A stretch of 64,000 nt of DNA from Neofusicoccum parvum (lineage: Eukaryota > Ascomycota > Dothideomycetes > Botryosphaeriales > Botryosphaeriaceae). Position 1 is the stretch's first letter. Every line of letters begins with the position of its first letter. Below are positions 45,246-57,214 of the stretch, piece by piece. Below the pieces are notes generated by a model. The model was not told the DNA's origin and did not search any database. It was given only the letters and a program-made list of their open reading frames with translations. Made by a program: the position numbers and the translations under genes. The stretch is from assembly GCA_020912385.1 (NCBI GenBank), contig CP087214.1, positions 1,612,001-1,676,000 of the forward strand. Direction: 5' to 3'.

Positions 45246-46711
45246 CGTGATGGGGAAAGAAGGCTTCACAGATGGTGATGGCTGGTGTGGTTGTGGTTGT
45301 GTGTTGTTTTTCACAGCCTTGCCTACGCGGCGCGAGGTCTATATATGCGCCTCAGTCATGCACGCGTTAATTGGTTGTACGTGCGAAGCGATGGAGGCGA
45401 CAACGGCCAATGAAAAAGTGTAAGAGTCTCTGAGCCCCATCCGATGTCCATCCAAGGGCTGTATTGACTAATTCCTTGTCTCGCCATCTTACATCAATCT
45501 TGACGTCCGGTATTCGCAAGCTCATTACTGGCCCACATCCCCACGTCTGGTAAGATGCCACCGTGCCAAATGACCACCGTAGCTTTACATTCAAGCAGAG
45601 CTTCTTTTATGTATGAACATTAGCTTCAAGCCCATCCAGAACGCTATTTTAGTCTGGTTCTCAGCTTTCGCCTCGTGCACAACTTCCTTTCTGACTTGCA
45701 AAACAGTGGCACCAAGGCCTCCTCTACACAACATGCACTCGGTGCTTCATAAGACCACTGACGAGCCCCATAGATGATCCATACTTCCATCATCGCACTT
45801 CTCCGAAGCTTGAGGCGCAGAATTTGTGACGAGCAGCGTGATACTCTACGCAGCACACGAGGACTTCTGACTTCAGGCCCTCTTTCAAGCTGCCCCGGAA
45901 CTGCCGGATCGGTTACGGCAGACGAGGAATCAGCCTGATGCTGGAGCAGTCTCTGATGCAAAATGATTTGGTACACTTTCAAGCAGCCAGTTCCCAACTA
46001 TGGGGACAGACACGCCAAGGTCTTGACTGACATGGCCAACGGTGCGAATATATTAAGCTGAAGACAGCTCTCGAGCTCTCTCAAAGCCAACACGAGATGC
46101 CAAGCTGTTTACCGGTGGAGGGAGTGGAATGCCAAGCTTTGAAGCGAAGCAGATGGAGTAGGGGAGCGCGTGGAGGTTAAAATTAGCCGGCTGTGGCGGA
46201 AGACCTACGGGTTATCGGCACTTACAGTGGGGAAAACAATGAGGCTCAAATCGATCGAGCTTTAACCGAGCCCAGCCAAGAGATTTGGCTACTAATCGCG
46301 GCGACAAGGACGTTGGTGGCGTTCTTGGCTAGGGGCGAAAACGGGCCGCCCCGCTCTGGACCTGGATCCGCGCATCACGAACACTGCTGGGAACCCTCAA
46401 ACGCTCCAGCGGCTATGTGCTTGGAGCATGGAACTGTGCAAGCAATCCTTTTCTAAGGGATTCCGCACTCCTGCTGGACTACATGCTGCAGAATTTACCG
46501 AGGAATGTGTTGGTTAATACGAGAGTTCTCGAAAATAGCACACCAGTGCTGGGGAGAAGCTGTATAAAGAGGACGAGTATGCAATGTCGAAATGGCCATC
46601 AAGCAACCATTCAACCATCACTCGCAACATCCGGATCACCATCCTCTCAAACTTCAAACACACATCTCTTCGACTCTGCAATACTCTACCAACTTCATTA
46701 CCACATCCACC
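45246..46711. other. Intergenic region between HET gene and secreted protein
   Basis: This 1.47-kb region has only short frames; a 117-codon minus-strand frame (45997-45644) shows no domain. A TATAAA at 46563-46568 lies about 145 bp before the secreted protein's ATG and is a plausible core promoter. Nothing else is recognised. Confidence 0.5.
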
Positions 46712-47266
46712 ATGTTCACCAAGGCTATTTCCACCCTTCTCGTGGCCCTCAGCGCCCTTCAGCACACTGCTCTTGCTGCCCCAGCGAACGTAACTGTCGA
46801 AGCTCGCGGCTTGGGCCCCATCGATCTTCCAGAGGGTAAAGACGTAGCCGTCTCCTTCTCCTGCAACGGGCAAGCCGACTGGTCCGCCACAAAGGACACG
46901 GTCGCTGCCGGCTCTTGCATCAAGATTCCCAATGGCGGTGCCGCCGACGCCGAATTCAGCTATGATACCAGTGTGTACGCCAGTGTTAGCCTCGGGTTCT
47001 ATGTTCGTGACGGTAAGTTGATAAAACGGGCATTCCCTCCTACCTCTTTCATTGGCAAACGTGTTCGCTGACTCGACGGTACTGTAGACTGCGAGCAGCT
47101 CGACTATGGTTGGTTCAAGAACATTTGGTATGCCTACCGCGGTAACACGTTTACGTACTTGAGGGGAGCTTGCATTGGCTCCACGGATAAATGGGTCGAA
47201 GACGGGGACTATCCTAAGTGGAACTCTTTCCAGATTGCCTATAAGAAGGCGGAGGATATGTACTAG
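46712..47266 (+). CDS. Small secreted cysteine-containing protein, effector candidate
   Basis: Exons 46712-47012 and 47088-47266 give 159 residues. A signal peptide is clear (MFTKAISTLLVALSALQHTA, cleavage near LAAPA). The mature part has four cysteines (SCNG, SCIK, DCEQ, ACIG), enough for two disulfides, and is rich in Gly, Tyr and Trp. The intron has GTAAGT and a CTGAC branch. No domain is recognised. Size, secretion and even cysteine number are typical of fungal effectors or cell-wall-associated proteins, but it may also be a general secreted protein. The ATG at 46712 is chosen because it begins the signal peptide; an upstream in-frame ATG would bury it. Confidence 0.8.
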
Positions 47267-48437
47267 TGGTTTTTAGGATCCACTTTGCAGGGAATTTGTT
47301 TTCTTTATCTCTTTCTCTTCCACCTAACAATCTTGAACTAAATCTATCATACTGCGATACATTGACTACTGCACATAATTCGCAACATCATCTTGGCGTA
47401 GTAGTGGAAGCGAGAAGGAGGCCGTGCACGGAAGTGGCAGACCTAAAGACTCACCCAGTCTCGAGCCTAAAGCTGCATTAACGAGTTCTCTGCGACGGCC
47501 TTAGTAGCTGGCAATATACTGTGCTATATTTTCCATTTGGTCCGCAACTCTAAAGATCGAGGAGCTCCCTCATCTGTGCAGAACCACAATTCGAAGTTGG
47601 CCATGCACGTTTTCAACGTAAAATCATCAGCCGTCTGCGGTATGACTTGCCTTCTTCCCGGAATTGAATTGAACCGCTGCGCTCTCAGCCCATCGTCTGT
47701 CATGCAGTATATCGTCCACCTGGTCCGTCTAATCGCACGCTCGTCACTTACTGTTCCGACACACCAAATAGCCACATTCTTGTATGCCCAGGTTTCATAG
47801 ATTCACGTTGGTTACCGGATCGTTGGGTTCACAGTGGCTACGCCGCGACTCTGCAAAAACGTACCTTCCGTGGTCCATGGCAACGCCGATTAGCACCAAC
47901 GTCTTCTCATGCTTACCTGCACACCGAAACTCACTTATCAGCCCTATCTCGCTCGGCACTAGCATGACTCAGGCTGGCAGCATTCTTCCCTCAAAAAGAA
48001 ATCATTCTAGCCCAACATTCCAAGAGTCCGAGCCTTGGCTTTCCAAGTGCTCACGCGAGAATACTGTCTAGGATGGCTCGGGCTTCCTTTCCTCTCTGAT
48101 CTTTGCTAAGAGCGGTCGGGCACAGCTGGCGGAGATTCTCGGTGGAACATCGCCGAAGCGACTGGAACAATTCCGTAACGCGTATACGGGGAAGATTGGA
48201 AATCGGCGGCAACCATGCTGTTCACCGCCCCGCGGTATGATGTTATTCCCGCTGTTGAGGAGCATCGGAGGGTTGCTCTTTCCCATCGCGCCGTGGGGCG
48301 GGCTTTGCACCTGATCGTCCGCTGACCAAGCTTCGCCAATTGACTTTCTGTACCACCGAATCCTCAAGCAACATCCTACACCAGATCCCCGACTCTTCAC
48401 ACCTCATAGCGTTACGTGACTCGTCTCAATCGGCACC
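47267..48437. other. Intergenic region
   Basis: The 1.17-kb stretch carries the 3' UTR of the secreted protein and the promoter of the GST-like gene. Only short frames without domains are present. I see no RNA gene or repeat. Confidence 0.5.
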
Positions 48438-49156
48438 ATGGCTCCGTTCGGAAAGATCTACACGTACCCCAATAACCCCAGGGCTCAGAAGGTACAGCGA
48501 GGCCAGCAACTCAGCAGACGACCGCGGGCTGACTCCAACGGCAGATCCAAGCAGCGGCCAAGATCAGCGGCCTCGAGATCGAAATCGCACCGGACTTCGC
48601 GATGGGCAAGACCAACAAGACGGAGTCGTACCTCGCCAAGTTCCCGACCGGCAAGGTCCCCGCGTTCGAGGGCGCCGACGGCGTCACGCTGGTCGAGTCG
48701 GACGCCATCATGCAGTACGTGGCGGAATCCGGATCCAAGGCGACGCGGCTGCTGGGCGGCTCGGCGGCGGAGCGGGCGCGGGTGCAGCAGTGGGCGCTGT
48801 TCCAGGTGGGCGAGATCTGGCCGGAGCTGCTGAAGCTGATCTACCCGCGCGTGGGCTTCGCGGCGTACGACGAGGCGGTGGAGGACAAGGCGCTGGCGAA
48901 GATGGCGCAGGCCATGGGCGCGGTCGAGCGCACCCTCGGCGACGGCAGGAGCTGGCTGGCGACGGAGGAGCTGAGCAACGCGGACCTGGCTGTCATGTCA
49001 GCGCTGGTGTGGGTGTTCAAGTACGCCGTCGACGAGGAGATGCGGAGCAAATTCCCCAAGCTCATGGACTGGTTCTGGCGCACGATCCGCGCGGATGGCG
49101 TGAAGGAGTTCTTCGGCGAGCCGGAAATGGTGGCTGTCAGGCAGATTCCCTCGTAG
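48438..49156 (+). CDS. Glutathione S-transferase-like protein (eEF1B-gamma N-domain type)
   Basis: Exons 48438-48491 and 48545-49156 give 221 residues. The N-terminal thioredoxin fold reads GKIYTYPNNPRAQK, then FPTGKVPAFEGADGVTLVESDAI with the cis-proline and the Glu-Ser glutathione-contact pair. The helical C-domain (LSNADLAVMSALVWVFKYAVDEE) follows. This resembles the GST-like domain of translation factor eEF1B-gamma, but the C-terminal EF1G domain is absent, so it is better seen as a stand-alone GST that may conjugate or reduce electrophiles. It is cytosolic. The first exon is short and its intron is 53 nt. It converges with the FSH hydrolase; the stops are 211 bp apart. Confidence 0.9.
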
Positions 49157-49367
49157 TGGCATGACTGGGGTGCAGCAGGCGGGCACGAGCCCAGAATTCA
49201 TAGGCATTGGCAGGCGATGAACAGAATTGAATTCGGAGATGTTTGAGTGGAAGTGCGCTCAAGGTTGATGATGGTTGTAAGCCGGCGCTTCCGTTCGGGA
49301 TGGCGCAATTCTTGCCCTCGGTCTCACAACCGCGACGCCACTCCCGCGCGCCGCTCTCCCTCCAGCC

Positions 49368-50054
49368 TCATGCGCGCCCCTCCGCCTCCCTGTACACTTC
49401 CAGGATAAGATCGGCCATCTTCTGGTTCTCTGCCGCGATGGCCGGGAAGTGGTGGCCGCCCTTGAACGGGAACACGCGCCGTGTCGCCGCGTCGCAGAAC
49501 TCGGGCAGCTTTTCGCTCTCCAGCCTCCACGGATCCGCGTCGCCGATGACATGCAGCGTCGGCACGCGCACCGTCGTCGGCCGCTGCGTCTCCGCCTCGC
49601 CCTCGCCGCCGCGCTGGGCGAACAGCAGGTCCTCCGGCGGCACGGTGCCGCACGTGAAGACGCCGAACTTGATGCCGCCCACGTCCTGCGGCCGCTCCTC
49701 CTGCAGCAGCAGCAGCTGCATCGCCGTCTTCGCGCCCTGCGAGAACCCCAGCACGCCGACGAACGGCCCCTGCTGCCGGATCGCGCCCAGCAGCAGCTGG
49801 CGCACCCGCTCCATCTGCCGCGCGTGCGCCGTGCCCTTGGCCGCCGCGTGCGCGTCCTCGTGCCACCGCCGGAACGGCTCCTCGCCCTCGAAGACCGGCA
49901 GGATGCCCGGCCCGGCCTCGCACTCGATGGGCGCGTCCAGGAAGACCAGGTCGAAGTGTTTCCGGATGATGAGGCCCAGGCGCGCCGTCTGCGCCTCCAT
50001 GATGCGGGCGTTGGCGCCTCCGCCGTGGAGGCAAAGGATCTTCGGCTTCGGCAT
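49368..50054 (-). CDS. Serine hydrolase of the FSH family
   Basis: A single exon of 228 residues. It opens PKPKILCLHGGGANARIMEA, the FSH1 signature with the oxyanion region. The nucleophile elbow is GFSQGA (Ser about 104), the acid is in HVIGDADPW and the histidine in FKGGHHFPA, so the triad is complete. Family members include yeast Fsh1-3 and fungal LovG-like thioesterases that release polyketides, as well as general esterases. No signal peptide or membrane helix is present, so it is cytosolic. No polyketide synthase is nearby. Substrate is unknown. Confidence 0.92.
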   Translation of the reverse strand: MPKPKILCLHGGGANARIMEAQTARLGLIIRKHFDLVFLDAPIECEAGPGILPVFEGEEPFRRWHEDAHAAAKGTAHARQMERVRQLLLGAIRQQGPFVGVLGFSQGAKTAMQLLLLQEERPQDVGGIKFGVFTCGTVPPEDLLFAQRGGEGEAETQRPTTVRVPTLHVIGDADPWRLESEKLPEFCDAATRRVFPFKGGHHFPAIAAENQKMADLILEVYREAEGRA

Positions 50055-51701
50055 TGCGGGAAGAAGAGAGGCGGGCGGAGGAGGAGGGCTCGGTGGCGTG
50101 GGTTATATCGATGCTGGCGGCGGTGGAGTGCCGGCGGAGCCGGGGCTGGGTTTTACCATTCGGCGTCTTGAAATACGCCGATAACGGCTGCACCGAAAAC
50201 ACCGAACTTGCATGCAACCCGTGGCTGCCATTGGTCTGTCGTCGCTGTCCTGTTCACCGGGCTTCGTGTCCAAAGCTGCCGACGGCCAGGCTACACTCAT
50301 CATCGGCCAAATCTCATCGTCTCGAAGATAAGCAAACGGTAATACTACGCAAAACGTCCATCAGGCAGTATACCCGACCGCATACCGCGGTAGCGCATGC
50401 GCATTCCATGCAGCATCTCTGTTCAGCACTTAATCTTGGTTCTCGGCGCGTACAAACACTGTGGCGCAGGTAGGTTCTGTAATTCTAAGGCTTGTTGACT
50501 CCCCCGTCTAGAATATGTCAGATCCTGGACGTCATTTCCACCTTCTACTCAGATACGAGGAATTTTAGGTACTGACTAGCACTCTCTTCTTTCTCATTGA
50601 TCCAGTCTTGCAGCTTTTTCGCTCCGCAAACAGCGTGTCTTTCTCCAACGTCTTGTGCGCGGTTCACCCAGGCTCTACCAGCGTCTTCAAGCCTCTCTGA
50701 GACGGTTCTGACAATTCAGGAGAGAAGTAGAAGACGGCCATGATCTACAACTGTTGTGGTCAAAATAAAGGAGACAAGATTCTTACCGCGCTCGCGTCAT
50801 CTCGTGTCATGGTCTTCGCGGAAGAACCCAAGCCCATGGAACCATCAACATGACCATCGGATGGTCAGTTCCAATGCAGGGGACACACCGTCAAAGCTTG
50901 CACCACTATTTGCGTAATCGTACTATGGTGGGACCAAGACCCCTACAACCGCTACGCTAGCACAATCTCTTTGGACATCGCGGAGACGTCGCGAACTATG
51001 TGTCTTCGCAAGAATATCGGTGCTTGTGTTCAACATCCAAATAATGGCACACCCACCCGCACTCTTGCGCTCACGGAAGGAAAAAACCGTTGGAAGTGGG
51101 TTGGCGGGGCTGCGGGCTCGGGGCATATATTAAGTCTCACCATCACCTGTAGGGCGCAACTTGATCTCATTGGCGGAAACGAGACTGCCTACGTCGTATA
51201 AGCCCTATCAAAGAAGTCGGTGCGGCGCAATGGCGAATGCGGCGGTCCGAGAATGCCGTCCGCGGGGTCATACGTTGGCGCCGGCTCTGCAGTCCCGTCG
51301 ACACATGCAGGCCGGCCTGTACCTTTGCGGGCCACAAATCCGATGGTCGCGCCAGTGAGAAACGCAGCCATCCTGTAAGTGTTTAGCGGTCGTTCAATCT
51401 AGTCGCTTTCATTGCTTCTTTTGTTCTACGAAACGGATCTCAGGGTGGGGTTTGGCGGTTTCATCTAGCGGGAGCCGAGCGTCGATCATGAATGCTTGGT
51501 TTCAAGGGCTAGACACGCACTATTCCTCGGCGAGGGCTTACGTAGACTCGGGTTCACGGCAATCGACGCTCCTATTGAGTATTGGTGTTTCCGGCATTTA
51601 AAAGCTCTCGCTGATCCTTTACCTCCCTGCATCGTCCAAGCACTGGTTGCTACCGCTCTCTACCACTTACATTCGTTATTATCGCCCATTGAGCCGACAC
51701 A
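50055..51701. other. Intergenic region
   Basis: These 1.65 kb contain the FSH promoter and the promoter of the next secreted protein. Frames are short and lack domains. CT-rich DNA before 51700 fits a leader. Nothing more is recognised. Confidence 0.5.
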
Positions 51702-52453
51702 ATGAAGTCCTCTGTTCTTCTCGCCCTTCCTTCCCTGGCGGTTGCTCTGCCTTCCGTCACCTCTCTCATCAACAAGAAGGCGGACACCTGGGGTGGCGCC
51801 GTTTCTCTCGGTCCTACCAAGTCGACCATCGTCAACGCCGTTACCACCATCATTCCTGGCACCCCTCCTTCCTCGCAGAATGGCGAGCTTTTCCTCTGGC
51901 CCGGCATGAGCAACGGCACCGGCGACCTTGTCCAAACCACCATCGAGCAGTGGTCCTCCGGCAACGAGTGGTGCGGCGGCTCCTCCAGCCAATGGTGCAT
52001 CCGTGCCTCGCTGTTCGGCAGCTTCGGCCAGAAGGACTCCAACTCGTCCGCCATTGACGGCGACACCAAGGTCAGGATTGAGTACAACCTGATGGACGAC
52101 GGCACCACCTGGGAGCAGTAAGTCTATGCATGCAACGATTCCAAGGAAACCCAGGAACTCATATTGAAAATAGGATTGTCACTGACGCCGACACTGGCGA
52201 GAACCTGTCTTACTTCTCGTACGACTCGGGCCCATACATGACCGGCTACGGCACCGGTACCGAGTGCGACGACAGCTGCACCGGCACGGTCTCTGAGCAG
52301 CAGTACCTCAACACTACCATCACTCTCGCGGCCGCCGATACCACCTTCAGCGACACCCTCGGCAGCTCCGGTGGCGCGACCTACACCGATATGGTGTCGA
52401 GCCAGGGCGGCAAGGTCTGGACCATTGAGAAGATCACCATCCCCGCCATGTAA
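51702..52453 (+). CDS. Secreted protein of unknown function
   Basis: Exons 51702-52117 and 52174-52453 give 231 residues. The N-terminus MKSSVLLALPSLAVALP is a signal peptide. The mature protein is rich in Thr, Ser, Gly and Trp and looks all-beta (GELFLWPGMSNGTGDLVQTT, WCIRASLFGSFGQ, GPYMTGYGTGTEC). It has four cysteines. The pattern recalls concanavalin A-like folds of fungal secreted enzymes or lectins, but no catalytic motif is certain. Codon use is strongly biased toward C-ending codons, as in highly expressed secreted proteins. The intron has GTAAGT and a phase-2 junction restoring Gln. Enzymatic role not assigned. Confidence 0.82.
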
Positions 52454-53894
52454 GCGGGCTTCTACTCTGTCTCTAAGCTACAGCTTGGATTACTTTTGAT
52501 GTAAATGTTTGAACTAAAAACTGGCTATGTAAATACAAATGAAGATAAAGCAGGACGACTATTTGATCGCGCTATGAGAATCCTCCACAGTGAACGCAAC
52601 CCAGCTTTTAGAGCACACGTTGTCAGCCACTGAGAATGGGGAACTCAAGCAGGCGAAATCGTGAAAGGAACACACGCTGCTCAAATGATTCCAACGTTCA
52701 ATTACGGGTGCAATGAAGTCGGCACTTCGAACAAACACCCGTATTCCAGCACGCTCCAGCACGCCCAGCAGTCTCCAATGCTTAGCCCAAGTCTTGTGAA
52801 CCCCGCCGAGAAAACCGAAATCCGAGCTCCAGAAGCGAGAAGAGGCTCGGGGCACCGAGCAACCGCGGTCGTGCGCCACCAGCGCAGTCCTCGGTGCTGT
52901 TTTGTTTCAACGCACGGATGACTTGCGGCAGCCCCGAGCCCCTGCGTCATCTCCGGCGCTTCCTCCAATCATGGACCGCCGTCGATTCGATGGTCGATGT
53001 TGACGTGCATCGGATTTAAGGCTGTAGTAATGTGTACAAATATCCATGCAGCACTTGTTGCTTTCTTTCTGCTCTTTGTTAAAGTTGCCCTTGGCTTACC
53101 CGGCGTTCATTGTGAGCTGGCTCTGCTGGCTACGCATGACTTCTCGGAACGTCGCGGTATGCCATAGAATTTACATTATTTCCAGCGTCTCCGGATCTTT
53201 TGTGAATAGTTTGTCGAGTTAATGGTACGGCAACCTAGGATATGTGGTGGTGCTGTTGAAGTGATGGTCATGCCTCGTGTGAGACCGGCAGTCGGAAGTG
53301 CTCAAGTCTTTCTACGATGACGGAGGTGATCCAACAACTTAAGCCAGCAGTAGATAAGGGACAGGATGTCCTCAATACTGATTGTAATGAATAGGTGTTG
53401 CGAGTGGGCGCTTCGAGGGTGGTAGTGACTTTCATGGCGGTTGCCAGGTTTGGTCGGGGCATGGTGTCAGTCAGTGAGCGAGCAAAATTCCTTTTATTTG
53501 ATTGGGTTCAAGACACAAGTCCACCGGCGCTGATAGCACTTGCGTCATGGGTGCTTGGTATGGTTACTGCACTTCGTTTACAGTGTTGCGTTTTCGTGCA
53601 AGTTCAGCGGGGACTCCCGCAGTGCCCACATGCCTGCAACACACCAATGCTTCAGGTGACACGGTACATCCAATCAGCATTGGTGAGCAGGTGAATCGAC
53701 AGATTGTGCAGTATGACTTCCGCCTACGCCATGCTACGACTCCAAAAGCCGTTGCCAGTGCGCTTGACAGCCTGATTCCTGACCTTCACCTTTCTCAGAA
53801 GGCCCACCTTCTTCCACTTCTTCCTTTCTTCCTCGAGCCTCCACGCATGGCGAAGAGCACAACGAAAAAAAGAGTGAGTGAAAGGCAAGACGCC
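52454..53894. other. Intergenic region before U2
   Basis: The 1.44-kb stretch carries a 3' UTR and otherwise shows no supported gene. A plus-strand frame from 53502 runs antisense into U2 and has no domain. Confidence 0.45.
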
Positions 53895-54100
53895 GAACCA
53901 CAAAGCTGGTCCGTTCGCGTCAGCCCAAGACAGTGCAATATGAGCGACACCGTGGCCAGTGACATGAACGGAGTTCAGCGGCCACCGACCTGGTTCCAAA
54001 AACTGGTTTAATCACTAGATGTACCCGTAGGCACGTCCTAGAGATTAAACTAAGAAGAACAGTTACTACACTTGATCTAAGCCAAAAGGCAAAGAGAGCT
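53895..54100 (-). ncRNA. U2 spliceosomal snRNA
   Basis: Read on the minus strand, the RNA begins near 54100 with CTCTCTTTGCCTTTTGGC, followed by TTAGATCAAGTGTAGTA (branch-site recognition), then stem II (AGTTTAATC pairs with GATTAAACC) and an Sm site CAGTTTTTGGAACC. Downstream, GTGGCC and GGCCAC form a perfect stem, and TATTGCA resembles the stem IV loop. This is the universal U2 order. U2 pairs with the intron branch site during splicing in the nucleus. The base after GTAGTA is A, where most U2 have T. A TATA box is about 40 nt upstream. The 3' end is approximate. Confidence 0.88.
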
Positions 54101-54138
54101 GGAGAAGAAAGGGTGGTGTTGGTCGAGGAGGAGGGGGG

Positions 54139-54144
54139 TTTATA
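54139..54144 (-). promoter_or_regulatory. TATA box of the U2 snRNA gene
   Basis: TATAAA on the minus strand lies about 40 nt upstream of the inferred U2 5' end, within a C-rich tract. The spacing suits a fungal Pol II snRNA promoter. Confidence 0.6.
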
Positions 54145-55606
54145 TGTGTGGGGGAGGAGGGCGTCGCAGGCGGGGCGCTCGTGGTTCCTCCGGCACCCGA
54201 ACTGCTGTTCTGGAGGCCACATGGTCGCCATAAGTGGTTGCCCTTGCTTCTATGAGGATGGCTAACAAATTGCGGCAGTGGTGGATGGCCGCATCATGCC
54301 CAACTGATCATGCGAGTGGGCGCATATGGAAACCCCGGGGCCCACCACCTGACAAAAGAACCTCAACAACTCACCAGATCAACCACTTTCGGACAGTCAC
54401 TAGGCGTAAATGGTAGTATGCACAGGTGGCACGCGGCTACCGCGATACCCCTTTCAGACATGTGGTCATGCAGAGGGAAGCAGCAGCTGGCTCTTCAGCC
54501 TGTTGGCGCCCTCGTGTTCGAACATTAAGGGTATCTGTGTGAAGCTCTACGCCACGGATGGCAAGAATGACTTCCGACGTTCCACCGGGTTTTGGTATTG
54601 TCCCCAAGAAGTGTAGAGCAGGCACTGACTGGGCTTTCATAGGCAAGAACAACACCTCAGATACATCACCCAGAGCTTTGAAGTAATCAATCGAACCCTA
54701 AACTTCTCCATTGCGGCGTCCTGCTCCACTCCAAGCATATCAGCACTAGTGAAAGTGGTGAGTGTGAGTAGGAATGCAAACCCACTCGGAAGGCACTTAT
54801 AGCAACGTACATACAAGCGAGAGGTGCGAATACCTGATCTACAGACAGATCTTGCAGATGATGCGCGTATGCTAAACTATTGGATCAGTGCGCTCTTGCC
54901 TATCGATAGCGTCACTTCTTGCCCCTCTCCCTGGACTGCAACTGTGTAGATAATTAAATACTCTTAAGTTTGACATAGGCGTCAAATCAAACTTATCCGG
55001 AATTTAAAGTCTTGACGTAGGCTTTACGAAGGTGGGCATGAAAGAGATGGAGAGGGTTCAGTCTCTCTTGGAGGCTGAAATGGACGGGCCGGTAGCCGCA
55101 TTTTGCGGAAACGCCGCCACGGCACGCTCCGAGCCTTGTTCAGAACTACCATGTAGACGAACCTCAACACATGAATAAGAAGAAAACCGAATGGACTATG
55201 TCGTCGATGTTTTCGAACAGGAGGCTTACCCGCGATGGGGTAACGCCGAGAAGTGACGCTCCGGCATCCAGTTCTGCACCCCGCATTCAACTCCCGGCTG
55301 AATCCCGCCAGCGGGTTCCGCGATGATCGCCCAAACAAACCCAGCAGCATGGTTCCGACACTCTTCAGCAAGGATCACGATTACAAAACGCTCGGCACGC
55401 CGCGGGGCAGTCGCTCTTCGGCTTGTTGATGATATCACGGCGCTTTGGAAGCGTCTCGGCAGCATGGATCCGAGCCATGTAAATAGACTGCCCCTCATTG
55501 CTCCCCGCAGGTACACACAGACTACTTCTGTCCTGCATATTCTTGTTTTTCCCCGTCTTGTCTGAAGAGCAAGCATAAGCTGACTCGAAAAAAAAAAGAA
55601 ACCAAG
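54145..55606. other. Intergenic region, aldehyde dehydrogenase promoter
   Basis: This 1.46-kb region contains the distal U2 promoter and the dehydrogenase promoter. Short frames only. It carries one copy of the CGGAACCCG motif at 55312-55320 and an A-run (55588-55598) just before the dehydrogenase leader ends. Confidence 0.5.
55312..55320 (-). promoter_or_regulatory. CGGAACCCG motif upstream of aldehyde dehydrogenase
   Basis: The plus strand reads CGGGTTCCG, inside the longer string GCGGGTTCCGCG, about 287 bp before the dehydrogenase ATG. The same 9-mer occurs three times in the esterase/oxygenase promoter. CGG-N3-CCG spacing fits a Zn2Cys6 dimer. Confidence 0.5.
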
Positions 55607-57214
55607 ATGGCAGAAAATATCGAGACGCGGTTGTTCATCAACGGGAAGGTGAGCGAGCAGCAAATCAACGTCCGTCCGCATGCTCACGACCTCAACAGTT
55701 CGTCCCAGCCTCAGACGGCGGCACCTTCCCGCTCATATCTCCCATCTCCAGGAAGCCGGTAGCAGACGGTAACCGACCCATTCGGCGCGGAGAACCCCCA
55801 ACCACCTCGCTCACACGCAACCCACAGTCTCCGAAGCCACGGCGGCCGACGTCGACGCCGCCGTCGCGGCCGCATCCGACGCGTCCACCGCATGGGCGGC
55901 GCTGTCACCCGCGGCGCGCGGCGCCCCCATGTCGCGGCTGGCGGACCTGATCCTCGCGGCCAGGGACGAGCTGGCGCGGCTGGAGGCGGTGTCGATGGGC
56001 AAGCCGGTGGGCGAGTTCTTCGACGCGGGCGCGGCGGCGGGCACGTTCCGGCTGTACGCGGGCGCGGGGTGGGAGGCGCGCGGCACGTCGAGCCTCAACA
56101 CGCCCGGGTACGTGAACGTGACGGTGCGGCAGCCGTTCGGCGTCGTGGGCGTCATCATCCCGTGGAACGTGCCGCTGCTGTTCTTCGCGAAGAAGGTGGC
56201 GCCCGCGCTGGCCGCCGGCAACACGGTCGTGCTGAAGAGCTCGGAGAAGGCGCCGCTGACGGTAAGGCGGTCTGTGGTTTGTGGGGTGGGCGTGAGGCTG
56301 ACCGCCGTGTGCTTCTTCTGCAGTCTGCGAGAGTCGCTGCGCTCGTCGAGCAGGCGGGCTTCCCGCCGGGCGTGATCAACGTGCTGTCCGGCCACGGCCA
56401 CGTCTCGGGCGCGGCCATGGCGTCGCACATGCGCATCCGCATGCTCAGCTTCACGGGCTCGCTGCGCACCGGCAAGGCCATCCAGAAGGCGTCGGCCGAC
56501 TCGAACCTCAAGAACGTCGTGCTGGAGCTGGGCGGCAAGTCGCCGGCCATCGTGTTCGAGGACGCCGATCTGGACGAGGCCGCCGAGCTGACCCAGTACA
56601 GCGTGCGCACCAACGCCGGCCAGACCTGCATGCAGAACAGCCGCGTCTACGTGCACCAGGACGTGGCCGACGCCTTCATCGCGAAGTTCAGGGAGAAGTT
56701 TGCCGCCTCGAAGTCGGGAGACCCGCTTGACCCTGCCACCCAGCTGGGCCCGATCGTCGACGAGGTGCAGCACAAACGCGTGCTCGAATTCATTGGCCAC
56801 GGGAAGGAATCCGGGAAGATGATTCTGGGCGATTCCCAGGACGCGGCGTCGCACATCAACCCGACCATCTTCTTGGAAACGCCAGAGGATTCGAAGATCA
56901 TGAAGGAGGAAGTCTTTGGGCCGGTTGTGAACATCAACGTCTTCAGCTCGGAGGAGGACGTGATCAAGAAGGCGAATGACACTGAGTTCGGCCTGTATGC
57001 CTCAGTCTTCACCAAGAACATAGACCGGGCTCTGCGGTTGTTGACGAAGCTGGAATCTGGGACCGTGGGCATCAACTGTACCAGTCCAACTGTAGCTGTG
57101 GACATGCCTTTCGGAGGCTATAAGCAGAGCGGCGTTGGGCGTGAAGGTCTTGAACACAGCATGAGCAACTACCTGGAGGTCAAGACGGCGTTGATAAAGG
57201 TGCAAGGTTTGTAG
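55607..57214 (+). CDS. NAD(P)-dependent aldehyde dehydrogenase
   Basis: Exons 55607-55648, 55699-55768, 55828-56261 and 56324-57214 give 478 residues, standard for ALDH. It opens TRLFINGKFVPASDGGTFPL. Motifs: IIPWNVPLLFFAKKVAPAL (cofactor entry), SFTGSLRTGK (Rossmann), LELGGKSPA with catalytic Glu, NAGQTCMQNSR with the catalytic Cys, and EEVFGPVVNI plus PFGGYKQSGVGREGLE near the end. It oxidises an aldehyde to the acid with NAD or NADP in the cytosol. Context suggests it removes aldehydes made by the oxygenase at 61.5 kb. The mid-gene is very GC-rich. Substrate is inferred only. Confidence 0.95.

Noticed and set aside
49243..50184. 313-codon plus-strand frame opposite the FSH hydrolase
   Set aside because: The minus strand encodes a complete catalytic serine hydrolase; the plus frame has no domain.
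55811..56854. 347-codon minus-strand frame opposite the aldehyde dehydrogenase
   Set aside because: It is a shadow of the ALDH exons, which carry all catalytic motifs.
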